A stretch of 64,000 nt of DNA. It comes from Streptomyces sp. NBC_01298 (GTDB taxonomy: Bacteria; Actinomycetota; Actinomycetes; Streptomycetales; Streptomycetaceae). Positions 24,838 through 33,675 of this stretch are shown piece by piece. Positions within the stretch are counted from its first letter, which is position 1, and every line of letters starts with the position of its first letter. The position numbers and the translations under genes were made by a program. The notes beneath the pieces were generated by a model, which was not told the DNA's origin, made no database searches, and was given only the letters and a program-made list of their open reading frames with translations. Location: assembly GCF_035978755.1 (NCBI RefSeq), contig NZ_CP108414.1, forward strand, positions 4,650,001-4,714,000, written 5' to 3'.

Positions 24838-26262
24838 ATGAGCGTTGTCACCAACACGACCACCATCGGCGCCATCGAGCTGCCGAGCCGGCGGAACACC
24901 GAGCTCCTGCTGCTCGTCTTCGCCGTGGTCATCACGATGTTCGCGTACGCCAACGCGGGCCTGTCGATCGACGGCAAACTGCCCCCGGGCATGTTCACCT
25001 ACGGACTCGGCCTCGGCGTCCTGGCGGGCATCGCCCACTTCGTCGTGCGGCGCTACGCCAAGTACGCCGACCCGCTGCTGCTGCCGATCGCCACGCTCCT
25101 CAACGGACTCGGCCTCGTCCTGATCTGGCGCCTCGACCAGTCCGAGCGCCTGCAGAACCTGGCGAAGCGGCAGTTCGGCGCCTTCACCGAGTCCGCGCCC
25201 CGGCAGATGATGTACACGGCCCTCGCCATCGCCCTGTTCGCCGGCGTGCTGCTGTTCCTCAAGGACCACCGCATCCTGCAGCGGTTCACGTACATCTCCA
25301 TGGCCGCCTCGCTCGTGCTGCTGATCCTGCCCGTGATCCCGGGCCTGGGAGCGGACGTCTTCGGCGCCAAGATCTGGATCAGCGTCGGCGGGTTCTCGAT
25401 CCAGCCCGGCGAGTTCGCGAAGATCGTCATCGCCGTCTTCTTCGCCGGCTACCTCATGGTCAAGCGCGACGCCCTGGCGCTCGCCAGCCGCCGCTTCATG
25501 GGCCTCTACCTGCCGCGCGGCCGCGACCTCGGCCCGATCCTGATGATCTGGGCGATGAGCCTGCTCGTCCTGGTCTTCGAGAACGACCTCGGCACCTCGC
25601 TGCTCTTCTTCGGCATGTTCGTGATCATGCTGTACGTGGCCACCGAGCGGACCAGCTGGATCGTCATCGGCCTGCTCATGAGCGTCGGCGGAGCCGCCGT
25701 GGTCGGCGCCACCGCCAGCCACGTCAAGGCCCGCGTCACCGCCTGGCTCGACCCCTTCGCCTGCTACCAGGACTCCAACGCCTGCGAGCAGATCGGCCAG
25801 TCGATCATGAGCTTCGGCTCCGGCGGAGTCCTCGGCACCGGCTGGGGACAGGGCAACTCCGACCTCATCGGCTTCGCCGCCAACTCCGACTTCATCTTCG
25901 GCACCGTCGGCGAGGAGCTCGGGCTCACCGGGGTCATGGCCTTCCTGCTGCTCTACGGCCTGATCATCGAGCGGGGCGTGCGCACCGCCCTCGCCGCCCG
26001 CGACCCCTTCGGCAAGCTCTTCGCGATCGGCCTCTCCGGTGCCTTCGCGCTCCAGGTCTTCGTGGTCGCCGGCGGAGTCATGGGCCTCATCCCCCTGACC
26101 GGCATGACCATGCCCTTCCTCGCGTCCGGCGGCTCGTCCGTCCTCGCGAACTGGATCCTCATCGCCATCCTCATCCGGATCAGCGACACCGCACGCCGCC
26201 CTGCCCCGGCCCCGGCACCGTCCCCCGACTCCGAGATGACCCAGGTGGTCCGCCCGTCATGA
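24838..26262 (+). CDS. SEDS-family peptidoglycan glycosyltransferase (RodA/FtsW/SpoVE)
   Basis: A 474-residue polytopic protein with about ten to twelve membrane helices. Family elements include SVGGFSIQPGEFAKI, VFENDLGTSLLFFGMF, and the C-terminal GMTMPFLASGGSSVLANW signature of SEDS polymerases. It polymerises lipid II together with a class B PBP, and that partner is encoded immediately after it (ATGA overlap at 26259). In Streptomyces this operon copy is RodA-like, the division FtsW lying in the dcw cluster elsewhere. Confidence 0.93.
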   Translation: MSVVTNTTTIGAIELPSRRNTELLLLVFAVVITMFAYANAGLSIDGKLPPGMFTYGLGLGVLAGIAHFVVRRYAKYADPLLLPIATLLNGLGLVLIWRLDQSERLQNLAKRQFGAFTESAPRQMMYTALAIALFAGVLLFLKDHRILQRFTYISMAASLVLLILPVIPGLGADVFGAKIWISVGGFSIQPGEFAKIVIAVFFAGYLMVKRDALALASRRFMGLYLPRGRDLGPILMIWAMSLLVLVFENDLGTSLLFFGMFVIMLYVATERTSWIVIGLLMSVGGAAVVGATASHVKARVTAWLDPFACYQDSNACEQIGQSIMSFGSGGVLGTGWGQGNSDLIGFAANSDFIFGTVGEELGLTGVMAFLLLYGLIIERGVRTALAARDPFGKLFAIGLSGAFALQVFVVAGGVMGLIPLTGMTMPFLASGGSSVLANWILIAILIRISDTARRPAPAPAPSPDSEMTQVVRPS

Positions 26263-27734
26263 ACAAGCCCCTGCGCCGCATCTCGATCTTCTGCGGGCTG
26301 CTCGTCCTGGCACTGCTCGTGCGGACCAACTGGCTGCAGTACGTCAAGGCCGAGGAGCTGAGCACCCGCAAGGAGAACCGCCGGGTCCAGATCGCCCAGT
26401 ACGCCACCGAACGCGGCAACATCATCGTCGAGGGCAAGCCGATCACCGGGTCCGTGGTCACCGACGGCAGCGACTACAAGTACAAGCGGACCTACCTCAA
26501 CGGTCCCCTCTGGGCCCCGGTGACCGGCTACGCCTCGCAGGCCTTCGGTTCCACCCAGCTCGAATCCCTCGAGGACGGCATCCTCACCGGCAACGACGAC
26601 CGGCTCTTCTTCGACCGCACCATCGGCATGTTCACCGGCGAGAAGAAGCAGGGCGGCAACGTCGTCACGACGCTGAACTCCGCCGCGCAGGAAGCCGCCT
26701 TCAAGCAGCTCGGCGACAAGAAGGGCGCCGTCGCCGCGATCGACCCGCGCACCGGCGCGATCCTCGCCCTCGTCAGCACCCCCTCGTACGACCCGTCCAG
26801 CTTCGCCGGGGTCTCGCAGTCCGTGGACGGCAAGGCCTGGAACGAGCTCAAGGACAGCGAGGACAAGAAGCTCGTCAACCGCGCCCTGCGCGAGACCTAC
26901 CCGCCCGGCTCCACCTTCAAGGTGGTCACCGCCGCCGCGGCCCTGGAGCACGGCGTCGTCACCGACATCAACGCGCCGACCGACACCGAGGACCCGTACA
27001 TCCTCCCGGGCACCAAGACCGAGATGGTCAACCACGCCCCGAACTGCGGCAAGGCCACCCTCAACTACGCCCTCCAGGTCTCCTGCAACTCCGTCTTCGC
27101 CAACATGGGCGACAAGGTGGGGCGGGACAACATGGTGAAGACCGCCGAGAAGTTCGGCTTCAACAACGGCAAGATCGACACCCCGGTCCGCGCCTACCCC
27201 AGCGTCTACGACAAGACGATGGGCAAGGACGGCAACGCGCTCAGCTCGATCGGCCAGTTCAACACCGCGGCCACCCCGCTGCAGATGGCCATGGTCACCG
27301 CCGCCATCGCCAACAACGGCAAACTGATGAAGCCGTACATGGTCAGCCACCTGCAATCGCCCGGCCTCGACATCGTCGAGAAGCACGAGCCGGAGGAGAT
27401 GAGCCGTCCCCTCTCTCCCGAGAACGCGGAGAAGGTCCGGGCCATGATGGTCAACGTCGTCGAGAACCCGAACGGCACCGGCCGCACCGCCCGGATCCCC
27501 GGCGTGACCGTCGGCGGCAAGACCGGCACCGCCCAGCACGGCGAGGGCAACAAGAAGCGCCCGTACGCCTGGTTCATCTCCTACGCCCAGAACCCCGACG
27601 GCAGCTCCCCGGTCGCGGTCGCCGTCGTCATCGAGGACAGCAGCGCGGACCGCGAGGACATCTCCGGCGCCGGCCTCGCCGCCCCCGTGGCCAAGGCCGT
27701 CATGCAGGCCGTGCTGAAGAGCAACAAGCAGTGA
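26259..27734 (+). CDS. pbpA: PbpA: class B penicillin-binding protein
   Basis: A 491-residue transpeptidase with an N-terminal signal-anchor (about residues 7-23, ISIFCGLLVLALLVRTN), a dimerisation domain, and the active-site triad SxxK in PGSTFKVVTA, SCN in VSCNSVFAN and KTG in GGKTGTAQ. It cross-links peptidoglycan outside the membrane. Its gene overlaps that of the SEDS protein, the usual genetic sign of a polymerase-transpeptidase pair. Confidence 0.95.
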   Translation: MNKPLRRISIFCGLLVLALLVRTNWLQYVKAEELSTRKENRRVQIAQYATERGNIIVEGKPITGSVVTDGSDYKYKRTYLNGPLWAPVTGYASQAFGSTQLESLEDGILTGNDDRLFFDRTIGMFTGEKKQGGNVVTTLNSAAQEAAFKQLGDKKGAVAAIDPRTGAILALVSTPSYDPSSFAGVSQSVDGKAWNELKDSEDKKLVNRALRETYPPGSTFKVVTAAAALEHGVVTDINAPTDTEDPYILPGTKTEMVNHAPNCGKATLNYALQVSCNSVFANMGDKVGRDNMVKTAEKFGFNNGKIDTPVRAYPSVYDKTMGKDGNALSSIGQFNTAATPLQMAMVTAAIANNGKLMKPYMVSHLQSPGLDIVEKHEPEEMSRPLSPENAEKVRAMMVNVVENPNGTGRTARIPGVTVGGKTGTAQHGEGNKKRPYAWFISYAQNPDGSSPVAVAVVIEDSSADREDISGAGLAAPVAKAVMQAVLKSNKQ

Positions 27735-27950
27735 CGGGTGGGGCCGGGCGCCACGCGAGAGCCGCACGGGGCGACAATTCTGTGATCCGGGACACCATTC
27801 CCGCCCGGATCGGAGCGTAGGGTACCGGTCCGGTATCAGCCTGTGGTCACGAACCGATCACCGGCGATCGGCCGGTAGCCTTTGCGCGAACAGCACACCG
27901 CCGGACCACACACGGGTGCGGTCGGGACTGACGGAGAGGGCTGCAACGTT

Positions 27951-29981
27951 ATGGAAGAGCCGCGTCGCCTCGGCGGCCGGTACGAGCTGAGCCACGTGCT
28001 CGGCCGCGGTGGCATGGCCGAGGTCTACCTCGCCCACGACACCCGGCTCGGCCGTACCGTCGCCGTCAAGACCCTGCGCGCCGACCTCGCTCGCGACCCG
28101 TCCTTCCAGGCCAGGTTCCGCCGCGAGGCCCAGTCGGCCGCATCGCTCAACCACCCGGCGATCGTGGCCGTGTACGACACCGGCGAGGACTACGTCGACA
28201 ACATCTCCATCCCGTACATCGTGATGGAGTACGTCGACGGCTCGACCCTGCGCGAGCTCCTGCACTCCGGCCGCAAGCTGCTGCCCGAGCGCACCCTGGA
28301 GATGTGCATCGGCATCCTCCAGGCGCTGGAGTACTCGCACCGCGCCGGCATCGTGCACCGCGACATCAAGCCCGCCAACGTCATGCTGACCCGCTCCGGC
28401 CAGGTCAAGGTCATGGACTTCGGCATCGCCCGCGCCATGGGCGACTCCGGCATGACCATGACGCAGACCGCCGCCGTCATCGGCACCGCCCAGTACCTCT
28501 CCCCGGAGCAGGCCAGGGGCGAGCAGGTCGACGCGCGCTCCGACCTCTACTCGGCCGGCTGCCTGCTGTACGAGCTCCTCGCCGTCCGGCCGCCGTTCAT
28601 CGGCGACTCCCCGGTCGCCGTCGCCTACCAGCACGTGCGGGAAGAGCCCCAGCCCCCGTCGAACTTCGACTCCGAGATCACGCCCGAGATGGACGCGATC
28701 GTGTTGAAGGCGCTGGTCAAGGACGCCGACTACCGCTACCAGTCCGCCGACGAGATGCGCGCCGACATCGAGGCCTGCCTCGACGGCCAGCCCGTCGCCG
28801 CCACCGCCTCCATGGGCGCCGCCGGCTACGGCTACCCCGACCAGGGGCACGGCTACGGACACCAGGGCTACGACCAGCCCACCACCGCCCTGCGCACCAC
28901 CGACCCGAACCAGACCTCCATGCTCCCGCCGATGTCCCCGGGCGACGGCGGATACGGGGGCCCCGGATACCCGGACCAGGGCGGCTACGACCAGGGCGGC
29001 CGCGGCCGGCGTCCGCAGAAGAAGAGCAAGGCCTCCACGATCCTGCTGGTCACCGCCGGCATCCTCGTCCTGGTCGGCGCGATCCTCATCGGACGCACCC
29101 TCTTCGAGACCAAGGCCGACAACCGGCCCACGGTGCCCAAGTTCATCGGCGAGACCCTCGCGGCGGCCAAGGCGAACGGGACCAACGTCGGCATCGTCGT
29201 CGAACAGGCAGGGGAGATGCCCTGCGACGCCGCCCCCAAGGGCAGCGTCTGCGAGCAGGACACCCCCGAGGGCACCAAGGTCGCCAAGGACTCCGTCGTC
29301 AAGGTGAAGGTCTCCACGGGCGCGCCCAAGGTCCTCGTCCCGAACGTCGTCAACCTGGCGATCGCCGACGCGGAGAAGGCGCTCCAGGAAAAGGGCTTCC
29401 AGATCGAGAAGAAGCTGGAAGAGTCCAGGCGCCCCGCCGGCACCGTCATCGATCAGACCCCGAAGAGCGGCGAGGCCGAGAAGGGCTCGACGGTCACCGT
29501 GACGGTCGCCAAGGAAGTCTCCAAGGTCACCGTCCCGGACCTGACCGGCAAGACCCGGGAGGAGGCCATCAAGCTCCTCACCGACGCCAAGCTGAAGCTC
29601 GGCAGCCAGACGGAGGTGGACGCGCCCGCCGGCACGGCCCCCAAGACGGTCGTCAACCAGGACCCCACCCCCAACAGCGAGGCCGAGGTCGGCGCGACGG
29701 TCAACATCTCCATCGCCAAGGAGATCAAGCAGCTCCAGGTCCCGAACCTGGTCGGCCGGACCATCAACCAGGCCAGGGCCGAGCTCGCTTCCAAGGGCCT
29801 GATCTTCGGATCCGTACTGTCGGGCTCCTCGGACGGCAAGGCGAGGATCCTGAGCACGGACCCGCCGGTCGGCAGCCCGGTGGACCCCAACGCGGTCATC
29901 AACGTGAACACGGTCCCCGACAACCAGCAGAACGGCGGCAACGACGGCGGCGGCTTCTTCGGAGGCCTCGGCGGCAGGTAG
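27951..29981 (+). CDS. pknB: PknB: PASTA-domain Ser/Thr protein kinase
   Basis: A 676-residue receptor kinase. Kinase domain: GRGGMAEVY, Lys40 (VAVK), HRDIKPAN with Asp138, DFG at 156-158, and an APE-like SPEQ. A Gly/Tyr/Pro-rich juxtamembrane region leads to one membrane helix (about 363-382, ILLVTAGILVLVGAILIG) and four extracellular PASTA repeats (VPKFIGETL, VPNVVNLAI, VPDLTGKTR, VPNLVGRTI). PASTA domains sense muropeptides or lipid II. ATG 27951 follows a 216-bp gap, so it may also have its own promoter. Confidence 0.96.
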   Translation: MEEPRRLGGRYELSHVLGRGGMAEVYLAHDTRLGRTVAVKTLRADLARDPSFQARFRREAQSAASLNHPAIVAVYDTGEDYVDNISIPYIVMEYVDGSTLRELLHSGRKLLPERTLEMCIGILQALEYSHRAGIVHRDIKPANVMLTRSGQVKVMDFGIARAMGDSGMTMTQTAAVIGTAQYLSPEQARGEQVDARSDLYSAGCLLYELLAVRPPFIGDSPVAVAYQHVREEPQPPSNFDSEITPEMDAIVLKALVKDADYRYQSADEMRADIEACLDGQPVAATASMGAAGYGYPDQGHGYGHQGYDQPTTALRTTDPNQTSMLPPMSPGDGGYGGPGYPDQGGYDQGGRGRRPQKKSKASTILLVTAGILVLVGAILIGRTLFETKADNRPTVPKFIGETLAAAKANGTNVGIVVEQAGEMPCDAAPKGSVCEQDTPEGTKVAKDSVVKVKVSTGAPKVLVPNVVNLAIADAEKALQEKGFQIEKKLEESRRPAGTVIDQTPKSGEAEKGSTVTVTVAKEVSKVTVPDLTGKTREEAIKLLTDAKLKLGSQTEVDAPAGTAPKTVVNQDPTPNSEAEVGATVNISIAKEIKQLQVPNLVGRTINQARAELASKGLIFGSVLSGSSDGKARILSTDPPVGSPVDPNAVINVNTVPDNQQNGGNDGGGFFGGLGGR

Positions 29982-29999
29982 CCCCCGGCAGCGCGCACC

Positions 30000-30040
30000 A
30001 ACGGCTGCGGCCCCTCTCCACGAGAGGGGCCGCAGCCGTT
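30000..30040 (+). terminator. Rho-independent-type terminator after pknB
   Basis: Perfect 18-bp stem (30000-30017 and 30023-30040) with 5-nt loop, followed by TTTCTCGT, starting 19 bp after the pknB stop. Confidence 0.9.
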
Positions 30041-30120
30041 TCTCGTACGTGTCTTCATATGTACGAAATTCGTTAGCCCGGACGGGGGTGGGCAGCAGGC
30101 CCGCCCAGGAGGGACGGGTC

Positions 30121-31158
30121 ATGATCAACGAATCGGTACTGCTGGAGTCCTGCACCATGCGCACGAGCGTCCTGGGACGGACGGAAGTCCTGGACAAGGT
30201 GAAGACGCTGTCACTGCTGCCGGACGGGCTGCATGTGACTACGGCGATGGTGGCGGCTTACTACGAGGTCGGCATCAAGGCCATCCGGTCACTTGTCCTC
30301 GACCACCGCGAGGAGTTGGCTGCCAGCGGCTATCGGACTTTGACAGGTACAGAACTGAGCTCCTTTAAGGAGCTCAGTTACATCCAGTCACAGGCTTCGT
30401 CACTCGCAGTATTCCCCCGACAGGCCATCCTCAACGTCGGAATGCTGCTCCGGGACAGCGAAGTCGCACGTCAGGTGCGTACGTACCTCCTCGACACCGA
30501 GTACGAGGTTCGCACACGCCCTGTGGATAACTTTGTCCACAGCCCCAACTGGGACGAGGTCGACGAGCGGATCGACAACCGGATCACCGATGTACTCGGC
30601 AGGACCGTCGTGCCCCTGCTGAACGTTCTCATCGAGACCTCGGGCGAACAGCGCCGCGAGCTAATCTCCCTCCGCGAGGACGTCGTACAGATCCAGATGA
30701 AGCTCGTCGAGCACGACCTCCAGCTCAGCCGCCTCCAGCGCGGCCAGGACGTGAGGGCCCTCACCGGGGTCATCGGGACCATCGACGCGATGAACTGGAA
30801 GGAGTTCGAGCTGCACGTCGCAGAGCTGCTGCGTCGCGACGGGTGCACCGACGTCGAGGTGTACGGCGGGCACGGCGGCGACCGCGGGGTCGACATCAGC
30901 GCCCGCACCGCCGACGGACGGACGGTCGCCGTGCAGTGCAAGAACTTCGCGCCCTTCCGGCACGTGCTCAGCGGTGAGATGCAGAAGTTCCTGGGCGCCG
31001 CGAAGGTGTTGCGACGGGCCGATGTGGCGCTCTACGTGGCCACCTGCGCCTTCACCCGGGAGTCCCTGGCCATCGCCGCTCAGGGGGGCGTCACGGCCGT
31101 CCACAGGGGGCTTCTGGAGGCCTGGAGCGCCGGGGTGCGGCTCCAGGTGCTGCGGTAA
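30121..31158 (+). CDS. Orphan Mrr-type restriction endonuclease with Bro/antirepressor-like N-terminus
   Basis: A 345-residue protein. Residues about 35-125 resemble phage antirepressor or RloA-type DNA-associated domains (VTTAMVAAYYEVGIKAIRSLVL, then FPRQAILNVGMLL). Residues 175-210 look coiled-coil. The C-terminal Mrr_cat nuclease shows KEFELHVAELL, GGDRGVDIS with Asp258, and VQCKNF with Gln272/Lys274. Mrr-type enzymes usually cut modified DNA, which would explain the absence of a methyltransferase gene. Start ATG 30121 follows AGGAGGGACGGGTC. A palindrome and a DnaA-box pair lie inside the gene. Confidence 0.85.
   Translation: MINESVLLESCTMRTSVLGRTEVLDKVKTLSLLPDGLHVTTAMVAAYYEVGIKAIRSLVLDHREELAASGYRTLTGTELSSFKELSYIQSQASSLAVFPRQAILNVGMLLRDSEVARQVRTYLLDTEYEVRTRPVDNFVHSPNWDEVDERIDNRITDVLGRTVVPLLNVLIETSGEQRRELISLREDVVQIQMKLVEHDLQLSRLQRGQDVRALTGVIGTIDAMNWKEFELHVAELLRRDGCTDVEVYGGHGGDRGVDISARTADGRTVAVQCKNFAPFRHVLSGEMQKFLGAAKVLRRADVALYVATCAFTRESLAIAAQGGVTAVHRGLLEAWSAGVRLQVLR
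30353..30379. repeat. 27-bp near-perfect palindrome inside the nuclease gene
   Basis: Arms AACTGAGCTCCTT and AAGGAGCTCAGTT (13 bp each) flank a single T. The translated segment reads TELSSFKELSY. Such a stem could block a transcript or bind a dimeric protein. Confidence 0.8.
30522..30541. promoter_or_regulatory. Facing pair of consensus DnaA boxes within a coding region
   Basis: TGTGGATAA (30522-30530, the reverse of TTATCCACA) and TTGTCCACA (30533-30541), 2 bp apart and in opposite orientation. TTGTCCACA is the Streptomyces consensus box. It is about 33 kb from oriC. Confidence 0.7.
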
Positions 31159-31205
31159 TTTCGAGAGTGACAAGTTGTCACTCTCAAGTTGGGCTGCCCA
31201 CAGTC

Positions 31206-31922
31206 TCAGCGCAGCTCCGCCGGAGGCGTCCGCTTCGCGTCGACGTGTTCCGCGCGGACCAGCTCGCCCCACACGATGTAGCGGTACTTCGAGGTGTACA
31301 CGGGGGTACAGGTCGTCAGGGTGATGTAGCGGCCCGGGGCCGTGCGGCCGGATTCCTTGGGGATCGGGCTGATCGCGTCCACGTTGTACTTCGAGGTCTG
31401 GGCGAGGTCGGCGAAGACCTTGTACACGTACCAGGTGTCGCGGGTCTCGAAGACGATCGCGTCGCCGTTCTTCAGCTTGTCGATGTTGTGGAACTTGGCC
31501 CCGTGCCCGTCGCGGTGCGCCGCCAGCGCGAAGTTGCCGCCCGCCGGGTCCCCCGGAAGCGCCGACTTCACCGGCTCCGTGTAATACCCCGCGACCCCGT
31601 CGTTCAGGACCTCCGCGCCGGTGCCCCGTTTGACCAGCACCTCGCCGTTCTTCATCGCCGGCACGTGCAGGAAGCCGATCCCGCCCTGGGTGTCCAGCGC
31701 TCCCGGCGCCGCGGACGCCGCCTGCGAGGGCGCCCGGTCCCACTGCTGGCGCACCGCGTCCCCGCGCGCCGAGGCGTCCCGGTCCGCCAGGACGTTCGTC
31801 CACCAAAGGGAGTACGCCACGAACAGCCCGAGCACCAGGCCCACCGTGATCAGGAGCTCGCCCAGCAGGCTCAGGAACCCCGCGAGGGCGCTGCGGCGCG
31901 GGGGCGGTGCGACACGTGACAC
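31206..31922 (-). CDS. Class E sortase (first of three)
   Basis: A 238-residue membrane-anchored sortase. One helix (about 15-38, LLGELLITVGLVLGLFVAYSLWW), then the sortase barrel with catalytic His in ALAAHRDGHG, Cys in TLTTCTP and a downstream Arg in SKYRYIVWG. Class E enzymes cut LAXTG signals and attach proteins, for example long chaplins, to peptidoglycan. It ends the leftward sortase-pabA operon, 10 bp after the second sortase gene. Confidence 0.94.
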   Translation of the reverse strand: MSRVAPPPRRSALAGFLSLLGELLITVGLVLGLFVAYSLWWTNVLADRDASARGDAVRQQWDRAPSQAASAAPGALDTQGGIGFLHVPAMKNGEVLVKRGTGAEVLNDGVAGYYTEPVKSALPGDPAGGNFALAAHRDGHGAKFHNIDKLKNGDAIVFETRDTWYVYKVFADLAQTSKYNVDAISPIPKESGRTAPGRYITLTTCTPVYTSKYRYIVWGELVRAEHVDAKRTPPAELR

Positions 31923-31932
31923 TGCGGATCCT

Positions 31933-32778
31933 CTACGGGCTGTTCAGCTCGGGCGGAGCACCCTGGCTGCGGGGGCGTTCAGCGGTCATCCTGCCCCATA
32001 CGATCATCCGGTAGGTGCTGGTGAACTCCGGGGTGCAGGTGGTCAGCGTGATGTACCGGCCCGGGGAAGTGAAGCCCGAGCCGGCGGGCACCGGCTTGAT
32101 GACCGACACGTTCGACGGCGGGGTCTGCGCGAGCTGCGAGGTCATCTCGTACGTGTAGTACGCGTCCCGGGTCTCCACCACGATCTTGTCGCCCGGCACC
32201 AGCCGGTTGATGTAGCGAAACGGTTCGCCGTGCGTGTTCCGGTGGCCCGCCAGGGCGAAGTTGCCCTGGGGATCGGCCGGCATCCCGGTCGCGAGCGGCC
32301 CTTCGCCGTAGTGGCCGACCAGGCCCTTGTCGAGGACCTTGGCCTTGTTCGTGCCCTCCGCGACCGGCACCTTCACGTCCAGCTTCGGGATGTACAGGAT
32401 CGCGAAGCCCTGGCCCGGCTCGAACGCCGCCGCCACCGGCGGGGCGGCCGCCCCGGCCGGATCGCGGTCCCAGTTCTGGAGGAGGGAGCCGGCCGCGCTG
32501 TCGGCCGTCCGGCCCGCCAGGTAGTTCGTGTACCAGAGCTGGTAGCCGACGAAGAGGAGCATCACCACGCCCAGCGTGATGAACAGCTCCCCCGCGAGCC
32601 TGCTGACGACCACGACCGGCCCGCCCGACGCCGGCCGCCTGCGCCGCCGGCCCCGGCCCTGACCCCGGCTCTGGCCGCGGCCCCGGCCTCGCGTACGCGC
32701 GCGTTTCTCGGCCTCCTGCGCCGCCCTGCGTCGCGCTGCCCGGCCCTCGGTGGGCGCGGACGGCGCGAGCACCGTCAC
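31933..32778 (-). CDS. Class E sortase (second of three) with Arg-rich cytoplasmic tail
   Basis: A 281-residue sortase. The first 55 residues are strongly basic (repeated RGRG and RRRRR), then a membrane helix (GELFITLGVVMLLFVGYQLWY) and the catalytic domain with His in ALAGHRNTHG, Cys in TLTTCTP and Arg in STYRMIVWG. The basic tail could bind membrane or nucleic acid or control topology. The GTG start at 32778 overlaps the amidotransferase stop. Confidence 0.94.
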   Translation of the reverse strand: MTVLAPSAPTEGRAARRRAAQEAEKRARTRGRGRGQSRGQGRGRRRRRPASGGPVVVVSRLAGELFITLGVVMLLFVGYQLWYTNYLAGRTADSAAGSLLQNWDRDPAGAAAPPVAAAFEPGQGFAILYIPKLDVKVPVAEGTNKAKVLDKGLVGHYGEGPLATGMPADPQGNFALAGHRNTHGEPFRYINRLVPGDKIVVETRDAYYTYEMTSQLAQTPPSNVSVIKPVPAGSGFTSPGRYITLTTCTPEFTSTYRMIVWGRMTAERPRSQGAPPELNSP

Positions 32779-33413
32779 GCGACGGCCTTGCCCACCACCG
32801 GGGCGAGCCCCACCGAGCGCTCCACCGCGCCCGCGTCACCGCAGCGCACCAGCCAGTTCGCGAGCATCCGGTGGCCCCACTCGGTCAGCACGGACTCGGG
32901 GTGGAACTGCACGCCCTCGACGTCGTGCTCGCGGTGGCGCAGGCCCATGATGATCCCGTCCTCGGTCCGCGCCGTGACCTCGAGGGTGTCCGGGAGGGTC
33001 GGCGGCTCGGCCGCGAGGGAGTGGTAGCGGGTCGCGGTGAACGGCGAGGGCAGTCCCTCGAAGACGCCGAGGCCCTCGTGGACCACCGGAGAGGTCTTGC
33101 CGTGCAGCAGTTCCGGAGCCCGGCCGACCACGCCCCCGTAGGCGACGGCCATCGACTGCATGCCGAGGCAGACGCCGAAGACCGGTACGCCCGTGTCGGC
33201 GCAGTGGCGGACCATGTCCACGCAGACACCGGCTTCTTCCGGCGTGCCCGGGCCCGGGGACAGCAGGACGCCGTCGAAGCCGTCCTGGGCGTGGGCGAGC
33301 TCGACCTCGTCGTTGCGCAGCACCTCGCACTCGGCACCGAGCTGATAGAGGTACTGGACCAGGTTGAAGACAAAGCTGTCGTAATTGTCGACAACCAGAA
33401 TGCGCGCGCTCAC
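32775..33413 (-). CDS. Glutamine amidotransferase, PabA/TrpG (aminodeoxychorismate/anthranilate synthase component II)
   Basis: A 212-residue class I glutamine amidotransferase: VVDNYDSFVFNLVQY, LLSPGPGTPEEAG, GVCLGMQSM with nucleophile Cys, and the His-Glu pair in VQFHPESVLTEWG. It supplies ammonia for 4-amino-4-deoxychorismate (folate) or anthranilate (tryptophan). The synthase subunit is not nearby. GTG 33413 overlaps the stop of the upstream membrane peptide (GTGA). Its place between sortase genes is conserved in Streptomyces and has no obvious functional logic. Confidence 0.92.
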   Translation of the reverse strand: MSARILVVDNYDSFVFNLVQYLYQLGAECEVLRNDEVELAHAQDGFDGVLLSPGPGTPEEAGVCVDMVRHCADTGVPVFGVCLGMQSMAVAYGGVVGRAPELLHGKTSPVVHEGLGVFEGLPSPFTATRYHSLAAEPPTLPDTLEVTARTEDGIIMGLRHREHDVEGVQFHPESVLTEWGHRMLANWLVRCGDAGAVERSVGLAPVVGKAVA

Positions 33414-33610
33414 GGAGTCGCTCCCGATCCCTCGTCCACCGTCACATCGTTGAACGGAAGCAGCGGCTCGGCCCACGGGAAGACGTACTGGAACAGCACG
33501 AACACCACCGCGAGCACCAGCACGAGGGAGATCGCGACGCGTACCCACGCGTTGCCCGGCAAATGCCGCCAGATCCAGCCGTACATGCCGCCTGTGTCCT
33601 TTTCGTCCAC
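33410..33610 (-). CDS. 66-residue single-pass membrane protein, unknown function
   Basis: A small protein with a short cytoplasmic segment, one clear membrane helix (about residues 24-45, VAISLVLVLAVVFVLFQYVFPW) and an acidic external tail. No catalytic motif. It is translationally coupled to the amidotransferase gene and lies between sortase genes, so a cell-envelope role is a guess. Confidence 0.8.
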   Translation of the reverse strand: MDEKDTGGMYGWIWRHLPGNAWVRVAISLVLVLAVVFVLFQYVFPWAEPLLPFNDVTVDEGSGATP

Positions 33611-33675
33611 GATCGTTCAACGCACCGCAGGGGCGGTACGTCCACAGCCTAAAGCCACCCGCCCGGCGCGGAGGG

